64,000 bases of DNA from Streptomyces kanamyceticus (lineage in GTDB: Bacteria > Actinomycetota > Actinomycetes > Streptomycetales > Streptomycetaceae): assembly GCF_008704495.1 (NCBI RefSeq), contig NZ_CP023699.1, positions 8,060,001 through 8,124,000 of the forward strand, in the 5' to 3' direction. The notes under the pieces were generated by a model, which saw nothing but the letters and a program-made list of their open reading frames with translations, did not search any database and had not been told where the DNA came from. The position numbers were made by a program, and so were the translations under genes. Positions 33,410 through 41,964 of the stretch are shown piece by piece (within the stretch, counting starts at the first letter, position 1; each line of letters opens with the position of its first letter).

Positions 33410-34171
33410 TCAGCGCTCGGCCGAGGCCAGCAGGCGCAGCGCGTCCAAGGTTATCCGGGCGCCCCGGTCGACCCCTTCGGCGACCACGTTCCGGTGCGGG
33501 TCGTAACCGCCCGTCGCCTCCGTGTCGACCAGCTCGTCGGCGTTGGCGCCGTCCACGACCAGGGCGCCGCCCGCGGTCAGGCCGTGCGTGGAGGCGAAGA
33601 CGTACAGCGCGGAGAGCTCCATCTCGATGGCGGCGATGCCCGCCGCCGTGTACGCCTCGCCGGGCAGCGGCAGGAAGCCGGGCTGGAACGCGGCCCGCGT
33701 CCAGACCACACCGCGGTGGTACGGCGCGTCGGCGGCCCGCGCCGCGCGCTGCAGCGCGAGGACCGCCTCGGGGGCCGAGAACGCCGGGTACTCGGCGGGG
33801 ATCAGTTGCTGCGTCACCCCGTCGTCGCGCACCGCCGCGTCCGCGATGACGAGGTCGCCGTCGCGGATGCCGGGGCGGATCGCGCCCGCGGTGCCCAGCC
33901 GGATCAGCGTGCTGACTCCCGCCTCCGCGAGCTCCTGGAAGAGCAGGATCGCGCCGGGGGCGCCGACGCCGTGCGAGGCGACGACCACGTCGGTGCCCTG
34001 CCAGCTGCCGGTGAACACGCGGTACTCGCGGTGGTAGGACACCTCCTTCGCGTCGGAGAGGAGGTCCGCGACGGCGGCCGCGCGGCCCGGGTCGCCGACC
34101 ACGACCGCCCGCGCGGGCAGTCCGGTGCGGGGCACGCGGGTGATGGGCAGGGTGTCGGGGGACGTCGTCAT
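33410..34171 (-). CDS. Nucleoside phosphorylase (NP-I family)
   Basis: A 253-residue phosphorylase of the hexameric purine nucleoside / uridine phosphorylase family. The phosphate-binding GDPGRA (about 26-31), the IRLGTAGAI segment and the nucleoside-binding EMELSALY are present. It splits a nucleoside into base and ribose-1-phosphate. With the deaminase it would turn methylthioinosine into hypoxanthine and methylthioribose-1-phosphate, the substrate of MtnA. It starts by ATGA overlap with the second permease and has TAGGAG upstream. Specificity for ordinary nucleosides cannot be excluded. Confidence 0.88.
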   Translation of the reverse strand: MTTSPDTLPITRVPRTGLPARAVVVGDPGRAAAVADLLSDAKEVSYHREYRVFTGSWQGTDVVVASHGVGAPGAILLFQELAEAGVSTLIRLGTAGAIRPGIRDGDLVIADAAVRDDGVTQQLIPAEYPAFSAPEAVLALQRAARAADAPYHRGVVWTRAAFQPGFLPLPGEAYTAAGIAAIEMELSALYVFASTHGLTAGGALVVDGANADELVDTEATGGYDPHRNVVAEGVDRGARITLDALRLLASAER

Positions 34172-35070
34172 GAGGTTGCTCCTACCAGGGGCTCGGGACG
34201 CTTGCGGCGCTTGCGGCGCGCGGTGGTCAGGAAGAGGGCGATCAGGGTCACCACATAGGGGGCGGCGTCGGTCGCCTGCTGCGGCAGACCGTTGCCCTGC
34301 AGCCGGAAGCCGACCGCCTCCGCGATGCCGAAGAGCAGCGCGGCGAGCAGCACCCCGACCGGCAGGGCCCGGCCCAGCATGACCGCGACCACGGCGATCC
34401 AGCCGCGGCCCGCCGTCATGTTCTCCGAGAACAACGTGACGTTGCCGAGGGCGAGTTGAGCGCCCGCGAGCCCGCACAGCAGGCCGCTGGTGAGCACGGC
34501 GGCGTACTGGTACTTCGCCGGGCTCACCCCCAGCGTCGCGGCTGCCTCCGGCGCCTCGCCGACCCCGCGGAGCCGCAGCCCCCAGGGGTGGCGCGCGAGG
34601 AACACGGCGGCGACGGCGACGGCCGCCCACGAGAGGTACACGAGGGCGGAGTGGCCGGACAGGACGGGGCCGAGGAAGCCCAGGTCGATGCCGTCGAGGC
34701 CCGCGAGCCCGGGGTCGGAGAAGGTGCCCTGCACGCCGAACACCGTACGCAGCAGGAATCCGGTCAGGCCGACCGCGAGCAGATTGAGCGCGACGCCGAG
34801 GACGACGGCGTCACCGCGCAGGGTGATGGTTCCCACGGCGAGGATCATCGCGTACGCCGCCGAGGCGAGGGCGCCGAACAGGACACCGAGCCAGGCACTG
34901 CCGGTGAACCAACTGCCCGCGACCGCGCTGAAGCAGCCGATCAGCATCATGCCTTCCAGGCCGATGTTGAACACGCCCGCGCGCTCGCAGATCGCGCCGC
35001 CGAGCGCGGCGAGCAGGATCGGTGTGAGGGCCAGGAGCGCCGAATGGAAGAGCGCGGAGTCGACGGACAT
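34168..35070 (-). CDS. ABC transporter permease 2, nucleoside (BMP/PnrA) type
   Basis: A 300-residue membrane protein with about eight hydrophobic segments and the motif ERAGVFNIGLEGMMLIG near its N-terminus, characteristic of the second permease of nucleoside (BmpCDE, NupPQ) ABC importers. It ends in a basic tail. Its start overlaps the first permease's TGA by one base (TGATG), and its end overlaps the phosphorylase ATG. It works with the first permease, the ATPase and the lipoprotein encoded upstream. Confidence 0.9.
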   Translation of the reverse strand: MSVDSALFHSALLALTPILLAALGGAICERAGVFNIGLEGMMLIGCFSAVAGSWFTGSAWLGVLFGALASAAYAMILAVGTITLRGDAVVLGVALNLLAVGLTGFLLRTVFGVQGTFSDPGLAGLDGIDLGFLGPVLSGHSALVYLSWAAVAVAAVFLARHPWGLRLRGVGEAPEAAATLGVSPAKYQYAAVLTSGLLCGLAGAQLALGNVTLFSENMTAGRGWIAVVAVMLGRALPVGVLLAALLFGIAEAVGFRLQGNGLPQQATDAAPYVVTLIALFLTTARRKRRKRPEPLVGATS

Positions 35071-36161
35071 CAGAGGTCCCCCTCGGTGCGGACGGAAGGC
35101 TTGGTACCCGTCGGCTTCTTGGCCCGCCGCCAGGTCAGCCGCAGCCGCGCGGCGAGGAAGACGATGACGACGGCCTGGAGCACCTGCGTCAGCTCGCGCG
35201 GCACCTCGGTGGTCCGCTCCATGGCGAGCCCGCCGACGTCGAGCGCGGCGAAGAACAGCGCGGCGAGCGCCGTGCCGAGCGGCGCCGCGGAGGCGAGGAG
35301 CGCGGCGGTCAGGCCCGTCCAGGTGTGCCCGGCGGCGGTCAGCGAACCGTCGATGAAGCGGTAGGGGAAGCTGAGCACGCCGATCGCGCCGACCAGCCCG
35401 GCGACGGCCCCCGACAGGCCCATCAGGCGCAGCGTGAGCCGGGGCCTCTCGACCCCCGCGTACGCCGCGAAGCGCGGGTTGAGGCCCGTCATGCGGATCT
35501 CGTAACCGGTGGCGGTGCGGGCGTCCGCGAACAGGAAGAGGGCCGCGGCGAGCAGGACGAGCAGCAGGCCCACCGTGACCGTCGACGACCCGAAGGCGGG
35601 CAGCTCGACGCCGTCGGGGAGGCGCCGGGTCTGCGGCAGGCTGGAGCCCTCCTCCTTCAGCGGGAAACGCGCGAGATAGGAGGCGAACGACATCGCCGGA
35701 TAGCCGAGCAGCAGACTGCTCACAAGCAGCGGTACGCCGAACTGGTTCTGGCACACGGCGGCGAGCGCGGCGTAGGCGGCGCCCGCCAGCATCCCGGCGA
35801 GCAGCGCGGCGAGCACGGCCAGCGGGGCGGGCAGCGGGACGTAGAGCCCGGTGGCCGCGGCGGCGATGCCGCCGAGCACCAGCTGGCCGTCGCCGCCGAG
35901 GTTGAGCAGCCCGGCCCGCATCGGGATCGCGAGCGCGACGGCGAGCCCGATGATGCTGGTGCCCGTCGTCAGGGCGGGCCCGATGCCGTCGGGCCCTAGC
36001 GCGCCGCTGAGCACGGAGCCGTACGCGCCGAGGGGGTCGGCGCCCGTACCGACGAGGAACAGCGCGCCGACGAGCACGGCGGCGACGACGGAGTGCAGGG
36101 CGGGGGAGCGCAGGACGCGCCCCGCGACCGAGCGGGCCCCGGTGAGAGACTCGACGGCCAT
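35070..36161 (-). CDS. ABC transporter permease 1, nucleoside (BMP/PnrA) type
   Basis: A 363-residue membrane protein with a hydrophobic N-terminal helix after residue 24 and further segments to about 335. The sequence IPMRAGLLNLGGDGQLVLGG is the usual motif of the first permease of nucleoside ABC importers, and a KxxG-type cytoplasmic loop (TGYEIRMTGLNPRFAAYAG) contacts the ATPase. A good AGGAGG lies 9 bases before the start, inside the 3' end of the ATPase gene. Confidence 0.9.
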   Translation of the reverse strand: MAVESLTGARSVAGRVLRSPALHSVVAAVLVGALFLVGTGADPLGAYGSVLSGALGPDGIGPALTTGTSIIGLAVALAIPMRAGLLNLGGDGQLVLGGIAAAATGLYVPLPAPLAVLAALLAGMLAGAAYAALAAVCQNQFGVPLLVSSLLLGYPAMSFASYLARFPLKEEGSSLPQTRRLPDGVELPAFGSSTVTVGLLLVLLAAALFLFADARTATGYEIRMTGLNPRFAAYAGVERPRLTLRLMGLSGAVAGLVGAIGVLSFPYRFIDGSLTAAGHTWTGLTAALLASAAPLGTALAALFFAALDVGGLAMERTTEVPRELTQVLQAVVIVFLAARLRLTWRRAKKPTGTKPSVRTEGDL

Positions 36162-36162
36162 G

Positions 36163-37719
36163 TCAGCTCGCCTCCTTGGCGGGTTCGGCGGGTTCGGCGG
36201 GTTCAGCGGAATCGGCAGGAGCCCCCGCGCCCGCCATCGCGAGACCGATCCTTCGCTCGTCCGCCTCCTCGCGGGTGAACTCGGCGGCGATCTCCCCCTC
36301 GTACATCACGAGGATCCGGTCGGAGAGGCCCCGTATCTCGCTGAGTTCGGCCGATACGAGCAGGATCGCGTGGCCCGCGTCGCGGTGCGCGATCAGCTGG
36401 TCGTGGATCGTCTGGATGGCGCCGATGTCCACCCCGCGGGTGGGCTGCTCGACGATCAACAGGGGCGATTCATGGGCGAGTTCACGGCCGATGACCAGCT
36501 TCTGGAGGTTGCCGCCGGAGAGCGAGCCCGCCGGGTGCCCGCTCGATGCCGCCTTGATGCCGAAGCGTTCGATGAGCACGCGCGCGTGCTCGCGCAGCCA
36601 GCCGGGCCTGAGCAGGCCGTGCCCGCGGTGGTGGCCCATGGCGAGGTTCTCCGCGATCGTCGCGGCCGGTGCGGTGCCGACCGCCGTGCGGTCCTCGGGG
36701 ACGTAGGCGAGGCCCGCCGCACGGCGCCGCGCCGCCGACGCGTCCGTGATGTCCTGGCCGGTGAGCGTGGTACGGCCCGCGCCCACCGGACGCAACCCCG
36801 CGACGGCCTCGACCAGTTCGGACTGCCCGTTGCCCGCGACGCCCGCGATGCCGACGACTTCACCGGCGCGCACGTCGAAGGACACGTTGCGCACCGCGTC
36901 CGTCGTCAGCCCGGTGACCGAGAGGACCACGCCGCCCGGCGAGCCCGCCGGATGCATCCGGTCGAGCTCCACCGCGCGCCCGGTCATGGCCGCCGCGATG
37001 CCGTCCGCACTCGTGTCGGCGGTCCGCAGCCGCGCGGCGACCCGCCCGTCACGCAGGACCGTCACGGAGTCGCTGCCCTCCATGACCTCGCGCAGCTTGT
37101 GCGTGACCAGGAGGACGGTGCGGCCCTCGTCGGTGAGGGAGCGCAGCACGCGGAAGAGCGCGTCGGCCTCCGGAGGCGTGAGCACCGCCGTCGGCTCGTC
37201 GAGGATCAGCGTACGGGCGCCGCGGTAGAGGAGCTTGAGGATCTCCACGCGCTGGCGCACGCCCACCGGCAGGTCACCGACCTTCGCCGCGGGATCCACG
37301 GCGAGGCCGTGCTCGTCGGCGAGCGCCGCCACCCGGCGCACGGCCTCCGCCCGGTCGGTGAGACCGAAGCGGCGCGGCTCGGCGGCGTACACGACGTTCT
37401 CGGCGACCGTGAACGAGGGGAACAGCTTGAAGCTCTGGTGGACCATCCCGAGCCCCGCCGCGATCGCCTCGCTCGGGCTCGCGAAGGACACCTCGCGCCC
37501 GTCGAGCAGGATCTGCCCCGCGTCGGGCCGCCGCAGACCGTACAGGACGGACATCAGCGTGGACTTGCCCGCGCCGTTCTCGCCCATCAGGGCGTGGATC
37601 TCGCCGCGCCGCACCGTCAGGTCCACCCGGTCGTTGGCGAGCGTGCCGGGGAACTCGACGGTGATGCCCCGCAGTTCGACGGCGGGTATGCCGTCGGTGT
37701 CCTCAGGCGGCGGGGTCAT
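36163..37719 (-). CDS. ABC transporter ATP-binding protein, nucleoside type (two ATPase domains)
   Basis: A 518-residue fusion of two ABC ATPase domains. The first has GENGAGKST and LILDEPT. The second is degenerate in the way of sugar/nucleoside importers: GVAGNGQSE instead of a standard Walker A, LSGGN signature, and LLIVEQPTRG. This layout is typical of YufO/BmpC-like nucleoside importers. It drives uptake through the two permeases. The C-terminus has a short AEP repeat encoded by 9-bp direct repeats. It overlaps the lipoprotein gene by 17 bp. Confidence 0.92.
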   Translation of the reverse strand: MTPPPEDTDGIPAVELRGITVEFPGTLANDRVDLTVRRGEIHALMGENGAGKSTLMSVLYGLRRPDAGQILLDGREVSFASPSEAIAAGLGMVHQSFKLFPSFTVAENVVYAAEPRRFGLTDRAEAVRRVAALADEHGLAVDPAAKVGDLPVGVRQRVEILKLLYRGARTLILDEPTAVLTPPEADALFRVLRSLTDEGRTVLLVTHKLREVMEGSDSVTVLRDGRVAARLRTADTSADGIAAAMTGRAVELDRMHPAGSPGGVVLSVTGLTTDAVRNVSFDVRAGEVVGIAGVAGNGQSELVEAVAGLRPVGAGRTTLTGQDITDASAARRRAAGLAYVPEDRTAVGTAPAATIAENLAMGHHRGHGLLRPGWLREHARVLIERFGIKAASSGHPAGSLSGGNLQKLVIGRELAHESPLLIVEQPTRGVDIGAIQTIHDQLIAHRDAGHAILLVSAELSEIRGLSDRILVMYEGEIAAEFTREEADERRIGLAMAGAGAPADSAEPAEPAEPAKEAS

Positions 37720-38752
37720 CGACCGTCAGCTTCCCGGCGACGATGGCCTCGCGCAGCTTCTCGACGCGCTTCAGCACGTCCTTGTTGGCGGGCTTCGCGA
37801 TCAGGCACCCGGAGTCCGCGACGCCCGGCTCCAGGCCGGTCAGCGACATGCCGCCCTCCTTCAGGCCGTACGACACGGTCGTGCCGCCCTTGCCGTCCAG
37901 GATCTGCGCGATGCCCTTCTCCACGGCGACGTCGGTCTTCTTCAGGACGTTGTCGACGACCACACCGGGGTTGCCCACGCACTGGTTGGCGTCGACGCCG
38001 TACGCCTGGAACCCCTTGCCCTTCGCGGCCTGGAACACGCCCGTGTTGCCGCCCGCCGCGGCCGCCATCACCTGGTCGGCGCCGCCCGAAGCGAGCGTCG
38101 CCGCCTGGTCCTTGGCGCGCGCCGCGTCGTTGAACGGCGACTGCCCGCCGACGAACAGCGTCCGGGACGTGACACCGGGCCGCACCTTCTCCGCGCCCGC
38201 CTCGAACGGCTCGCTGTAGCGCCGGAACTGCGGGGTGTCGAGCACGTCGACCGCGCCGACCTTCTTGCTCTTGGTGAGCAGCCCCGCCTCGGCGCCCGCG
38301 AGATAGACCGCCTCGTGCTCGCGGAAGACGGCGCAGGTGACGTTCTCGTACGTCTTCTTGGTGCACGCGTCGACCAGCAGGAACTGCTGCTCGGGGTGCG
38401 ACTCGGCCTGCTGCGCCACGATGTCCGCGAACTCGAAGCCGACCAGCGCGATGACGTCGGGTGCCGAGTCGACCGCCGAGGCGACGTTCTGCTGCCGCGA
38501 GTCGTTGTCGCTGCTCTGGAACACCTTCTGCGAGCCGCCCTGCGCCTTCGCCGCCGCCTTCACCCCGGTGACGGCCAGTTTGAGGAACTCGTTCTGGGCG
38601 ACGGGGTCGGGTGTGACGAGCGTGAACGCCTTCCCCTTCGCGCCCTTGCCCGCATCGTCGTTCTTGGCCGCGGCGTTGCAGCCGGTCGCGAGGAGGACGG
38701 CGCCGACGGTCGCGGCGGTGAGTCTCAGTGACGTACGCGTACGCAGGGACAT
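37703..38752 (-). CDS. BMP family nucleoside-binding lipoprotein
   Basis: A 349-residue substrate-binding lipoprotein of the BMP/PnrA family. The signal peptide ends in the lipobox LATGC with Cys25 as lipidation site. The mature part has the periplasmic-binding fold with APDVIALVGFEFAD, and the FVGGQSPFND and VDANQCVGN segments. It binds a nucleoside outside the membrane and delivers it to the importer. It is the first full-length gene of the operon, preceded at 103 bases by a Cys-rich leader ORF and by a 7-bp G/C hairpin next to its ribosome binding site. Confidence 0.92.
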   Translation of the reverse strand: MSLRTRTSLRLTAATVGAVLLATGCNAAAKNDDAGKGAKGKAFTLVTPDPVAQNEFLKLAVTGVKAAAKAQGGSQKVFQSSDNDSRQQNVASAVDSAPDVIALVGFEFADIVAQQAESHPEQQFLLVDACTKKTYENVTCAVFREHEAVYLAGAEAGLLTKSKKVGAVDVLDTPQFRRYSEPFEAGAEKVRPGVTSRTLFVGGQSPFNDAARAKDQAATLASGGADQVMAAAAGGNTGVFQAAKGKGFQAYGVDANQCVGNPGVVVDNVLKKTDVAVEKGIAQILDGKGGTTVSYGLKEGGMSLTGLEPGVADSGCLIAKPANKDVLKRVEKLREAIVAGKLTVDDPAA

Positions 38753-38772
38753 GGGATCGCCTTCGTGGAGGT

Positions 38773-38791
38773 GCCCGGGTGCGGCCCGGGC
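38773..38791 (-). promoter_or_regulatory. Hairpin just upstream of the BMP gene ribosome binding site
   Basis: Arms GCCCGGG (38773-38779) and CCCGGGC (38785-38791) with a 5-base loop, ending about 20 bases before the start codon. With the leader ORF upstream it could form part of an attenuation or translation switch; this is inference. Confidence 0.45.
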
Positions 38792-38855
38792 GGTGACAGG
38801 AGAGTCGTACGTGCGGGAACAGCGCTGTCGGAACTGCGTTGTCGACCAGCGTCGC

Positions 38856-38957
38856 TCAGCGACAACAGCGGCGACAGCGGCACATTCGGCGACAGCGGCA
38901 CATGCGGTGGCCGCAGGACACGGCGGGGCAGCGCGTCGCGTCCGCTTTCGCGGTCAT
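38856..38957 (-). CDS. Cysteine-rich leader peptide upstream of the nucleoside importer operon
   Basis: A 33-codon ORF in the 5' leader of the BMP operon, with an excellent ribosome binding site (GAGGAGGA, 5-6 bases before ATG). The peptide has eight Cys and nine Arg, concentrated in MCRCRRMCRCRRCCR at the end. Four Cys codons, including the final tandem pair, are TGT, which is rare in this genome. The repeated MCRCRR comes from an 18-bp DNA duplication. It stops 103 bases before the BMP start codon. I infer a ribosome-stalling leader that senses cysteine or charged tRNA-Cys, as Cys-rich leaders do in other actinobacterial sulfur genes. A secreted peptide is unlikely, since there is no signal sequence. 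Confidence 0.65.
   Translation of the reverse strand: MTAKADATRCPAVSCGHRMCRCRRMCRCRRCCR
38870..38904. repeat. 18-bp direct repeat within the leader ORF
   Basis: GGCGACAGCGGCACAT occurs at 38870 and again at 38888. In the leader frame it encodes the doubled MCRCRR. Confidence 0.8.
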
Positions 38958-39133
38958 GGCTGTCCTCCTCGCACCGTGGATCGGACCGATCTGTCCTGGG
39001 TGGCGGTGAGGGTAACACCGGATTTCGGACAGCCGCACGAACGTCTCGAAATGTGGTTCGAGCATGTCAGGTACGGTGACGGCACCCCTCCTCCCGTGGC
39101 CGGAATCGCCCCTCTTCATTCGGAGTTGAGCCC

Positions 39134-40225
39134 ATGAACAGCCAGGAACTGCGCGCCGTGACGTGGACGGCGGCCGCGGAGGGCGGCCGTCCCGCCCTCT
39201 CCCTCATCGACCAGACGGCGCTCCCGCACACCCTGGAGCGCCTCGCCGTCACCACGGTCGACGGACTGATCGACGCGATCGTGCGCCTCGTCGTGCGCGG
39301 CGCCCCCGCGATCGGCGCGGCGGGCGGGTACGGAGTGGCGCTCGCCATGGCGCAGGCCGAGCGCGAGGGCTGGGACCGCGCGCGCCTGGACGCCGAGGTC
39401 GCACGGATCCGCGAGGCCAGGCCCACCGCGGTGAACCTCATGGTGTGCGTCGACCGCGTCAAGCCCCGCATCGGCGAAGGGCTGCCCGCGGTCCTCGCCG
39501 AGGCCGACGCGATCGTCCGCGAGGACCTGGCGGCCAACCGCGCGATGGGCGCGTACGGCGCGGACTGGCTCCTCAAGCGCGTGGCGGCCGCGCAGGAGCG
39601 CCCGCTGCGCATCCTCACCCACTGCAACACCGGCGCGCTCGCCACGGCGGGCTGGGGCACGGCGCTCGGCGTCATCCGCGAACTGCACGCCAGGGGCCGG
39701 ATCGAGACGGTCTACGCCGACGAGACCCGCCCGCTCCTCCAGGGCGCACGGCTCACCGCCTGGGAGCTCGCCCAGGAGGGCATACCGCACTACGTCCAGG
39801 CGGACGGCGCGGCAGCGGGCACGATCCTGCGCGGCGAGGTCGACGCGGCGATCGTCGGCGCGGACCGCGTCGCCGCGAACGGCGACACCGCCAACAAGGT
39901 CGGCACGGTCGGCATAGCCCTCGCGTGCGCGTACGCGGGCATCCCCTTCATGGTGGCGGCGCCCACCACGACGGTCGATCTGGCCACGCCGTCGGGCGAC
40001 GCCATCCACATCGAACTCCGGGGCGAGGCCGAGGTGTTGGAGTGGGCGGGCGTGCGCACGGCTCCGGCGGCGTCCCGCGGCCACAACCCCGCGTTCGACG
40101 TGACGCCAGGATCCCTGGTGACGGCGCTCGTCACGGAGAGGGGCGTACGGGAGGTGGCGGCGGGGGAGCTGCCGGTGCCCGGTCTGTCCGATCCGTCCGG
40201 CGAGTCAGGCGCGTCCGGCGCCTGA
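39134..40225 (+). CDS. mtnA: Methylthioribose-1-phosphate isomerase
   Basis: A 363-residue cytoplasmic isomerase converting 5-methylthioribose-1-phosphate to 5-methylthioribulose-1-phosphate in methionine salvage. The catalytic pair is Cys164 (THCNTGALA) and Asp244 (VGADRV). RGAPAIGAAGGYG (55-67) and HNPAFDVTP near the C-terminus are family signatures. It ends with a short Ser/Gly/Ala tail. GGAG lies upstream of the ATG. It is divergent from the nucleoside importer operon, whose deaminase and phosphorylase would supply its substrate. mtnB, mtnC and mtnD lie 1-3 kb downstream on the other strand. Confidence 0.93.
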   Translation: MNSQELRAVTWTAAAEGGRPALSLIDQTALPHTLERLAVTTVDGLIDAIVRLVVRGAPAIGAAGGYGVALAMAQAEREGWDRARLDAEVARIREARPTAVNLMVCVDRVKPRIGEGLPAVLAEADAIVREDLAANRAMGAYGADWLLKRVAAAQERPLRILTHCNTGALATAGWGTALGVIRELHARGRIETVYADETRPLLQGARLTAWELAQEGIPHYVQADGAAAGTILRGEVDAAIVGADRVAANGDTANKVGTVGIALACAYAGIPFMVAAPTTTVDLATPSGDAIHIELRGEAEVLEWAGVRTAPAASRGHNPAFDVTPGSLVTALVTERGVREVAAGELPVPGLSDPSGESGASGA

Positions 40226-40230
40226 GCGGA

Positions 40231-41214
40231 CTAGCCCCGTCCCGCCAGCGAGTCCAGGGCGTCCGCGACCGGGGCGGGATCCAGCGGCCCGACGTGTGAC
40301 GCCTTGGGGAAGTCGCGTACGCGGAACCTGTTGCCGGGCGTGGCCGCGTCCGCCTCGGCGATCATCCTGTCCTGGAGCGCGGTGGCGATCGTCCGGTCCT
40401 TGCCGAACCGCAGGTAGGTGCGGGGCACCCGGCCCCAGCTTTCGGCCCGGCCGACCGCGCGGCCCGCGTACGCGGCGATCGGCTCGTCGGTCTGCATGTC
40501 GGCCAGCGTCCGGCGGAACGCGGCGTCGGGGTAGTCCGCGCAGATCATCTCCTTCAGGAGGGCGAGGTCATGGCTGCGGCCTGTCCGGAAGTTCAGTCGC
40601 AGCGCACCGAGCCGGTCCGCGTCGCCCACCATCAGCTCGACCGGACTGACGGCGTTCGCGTTCTCGGGCGCCGCCGTGCAGGCGTCCGCCGTGGGCAGGA
40701 CGCGGCTCGGGCAGAAGGCCGCCATGTAGCAGATGTGGTGCAGCAGGTGCGGGACGGCGTCGGCGACGCGGCTGACCGATACGCCGCCCAGGCTGTGCCC
40801 GACGAGCACCACCGGGCCGTGCCGCGCCGCCCGCCGCACGATGCCCGTGACGCGCGCCTCGTAGTCGTCGAGGTCGAGGCCCTTCAGCGGGGAAGGCTCG
40901 ACCGCCATCGCTTCGAGGTCCTGGCGCTGGTACGACTCCGGCACGAAGGCCTCGGCGCCGTGCCCCGGCTGGTCCACCATGACCACGCGGTGACCGCGCA
41001 GCGTCAGCTCCCGCGCGATCGGCATCCAGAACGCACCGGCGCTGTGTGTCCCGTGCACCAGGACGAAGGTGGTGGGCCCGCGACGCGGGTCCGCGGCGGC
41101 GGGAGAGGCGCCGAGCCCGGTGGCCAGCGCCGCGCCCCCCACCGCGAGTCCGAGTCCGCGCAGCGCGGTCCTCCTGGTGGCACCGGGCCGTTCCTCGTTC
41201 ATGTCATTCATCAT
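40231..41214 (-). CDS. Tat-exported alpha/beta hydrolase
   Basis: A 327-residue secreted hydrolase. A twin-arginine signal is visible (ATRRTALRGLGLAVGGAAL, then a cleavage site near SPAAA). The nucleophile is in VGHSLGG, the oxyanion segment is LVHGTHSAG, and the catalytic His is in KASHVGPLDP. It is similar to plant MeS-hydrolase/hydroxynitrile-lyase-like esterases found in bacteria. It is convergent with mtnA (5 bp between stops) and 105 bp behind mtnB. No link to methionine salvage is evident. Several ATGs cluster at the start (41214, 41211, 41202), with no strong ribosome binding site. Confidence 0.85.
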   Translation of the reverse strand: MMNDMNEERPGATRRTALRGLGLAVGGAALATGLGASPAAADPRRGPTTFVLVHGTHSAGAFWMPIARELTLRGHRVVMVDQPGHGAEAFVPESYQRQDLEAMAVEPSPLKGLDLDDYEARVTGIVRRAARHGPVVLVGHSLGGVSVSRVADAVPHLLHHICYMAAFCPSRVLPTADACTAAPENANAVSPVELMVGDADRLGALRLNFRTGRSHDLALLKEMICADYPDAAFRRTLADMQTDEPIAAYAGRAVGRAESWGRVPRTYLRFGKDRTIATALQDRMIAEADAATPGNRFRVRDFPKASHVGPLDPAPVADALDSLAGRG

Positions 41215-41319
41215 GAACAGGACGCTAAGGACGTCCCGTTGGGCTCGCCAGCGGCCCAGTGCCACTCCAGAGGTGTAGCCAACTCCACCTTCCGGCGCGG
41301 CCGTTGCGCGCGGTGTGCC

Positions 41320-41937
41320 TCAGCGCCGCGCCAACTCCAGCTCAAGCAGCCACTCCACGACCTCGGCCCGGTGCCGCGCCTCGCGGGCATCCGCGCCCCA
41401 CACGTAGATCCCGTGCCCGGCCACGACGACCGCGGGCATCCCCGGAGCGAGCGCCGCCTCAAGACGGTCCCCGAGCACCGCCATGTCCTGGCTGTTCGCG
41501 ATCACCGGCAGCGTCACCGACACCTCGTGCGTCGGATGCCCGAGCCCCTTCAGCATCTCCAGGCCCTCGAACACGAGCCCCTCGGGGGACCGCTGCCCCA
41601 TGACCACGGACGCCACCGTGTGGACGTGCACCACGGCGCCCGCGCCGGTGAGCCGTGCCACGCGCGCGTGCAGCGCGGCCTCGGCGGACGGCCTGCCGGG
41701 GCCGACCGCGGCGCCCGCCCCGTCCGTCAACACCACGTCGGACGACGTCAGTTCGCCCTTGTCCCGGCCGCTCGCCGTGACGGCGAGCCGCAGCGGATCA
41801 CGGGACAGCACGAGCGACAGGTTCCCCGACGTGCCCCGCATCCAGCCGAACGACGCGAACCGCGCGGCCTCGGCGGCGAGCACGGCGCCCGCCTCCTCCA
41901 GATCGAGAGCGGTGACGGCGGCGGTGGTCTCGGTCAT
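41320..41937 (-). CDS. mtnB: Methylthioribulose-1-phosphate dehydratase
   Basis: A 205-residue class II aldolase-fold dehydratase that converts methylthioribulose-1-phosphate to diketomethylthiopentyl-1-phosphate. Zinc ligands are His104 and His106 (VVHVHTVAS) and a later His in VAGHGIYVWG; Glu86 (SAEAALH) is the likely catalytic residue, and RGTSGNLS (34-41) binds phosphate. It is third in the leftward mtnD-mtnC-mtnB operon. The start codon sits in the second copy of a duplicated GGAGCAGTTCATGA, so its ribosome binding site is duplicated. Confidence 0.9.
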   Translation of the reverse strand: MTETTAAVTALDLEEAGAVLAAEAARFASFGWMRGTSGNLSLVLSRDPLRLAVTASGRDKGELTSSDVVLTDGAGAAVGPGRPSAEAALHARVARLTGAGAVVHVHTVASVVMGQRSPEGLVFEGLEMLKGLGHPTHEVSVTLPVIANSQDMAVLGDRLEAALAPGMPAVVVAGHGIYVWGADAREARHRAEVVEWLLELELARR

Positions 41938-41964
41938 GAACTGCTCCAAGTCATGAACTGCTCC
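41934..41964. repeat. Duplicated ribosome binding site and start at the mtnC-mtnB junction
   Basis: TCATGAACTGCTCC occurs at 41934-41947 and 41951-41964 (17-bp period). The upstream copy (41951) overlaps the mtnC stop, and its ATG opens only a six-codon frame. The other copy is the mtnB start. Confidence 0.75.

Larger units (their letters stand above)
38753..39133. other. Divergent control region between the importer operon and mtnA
   Basis: About 380 bases between two divergent starts. It contains the Cys-rich leader ORF, the hairpin before the BMP gene, and, from 38958 to 39133, presumably both promoters. I could not place -10 and -35 boxes with confidence. Confidence 0.6.

Noticed and set aside
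38870..38904. CRISPR-like direct repeat
   Set aside because: Only two copies with a two-base gap, inside a coding leader frame.
38725..39018. An overlapping 97-codon frame on the minus strand in the mtnA-BMP control region
   Set aside because: It lacks a ribosome binding site and reads through the BMP start; the 33-codon frame in a different reading frame has the strong site.
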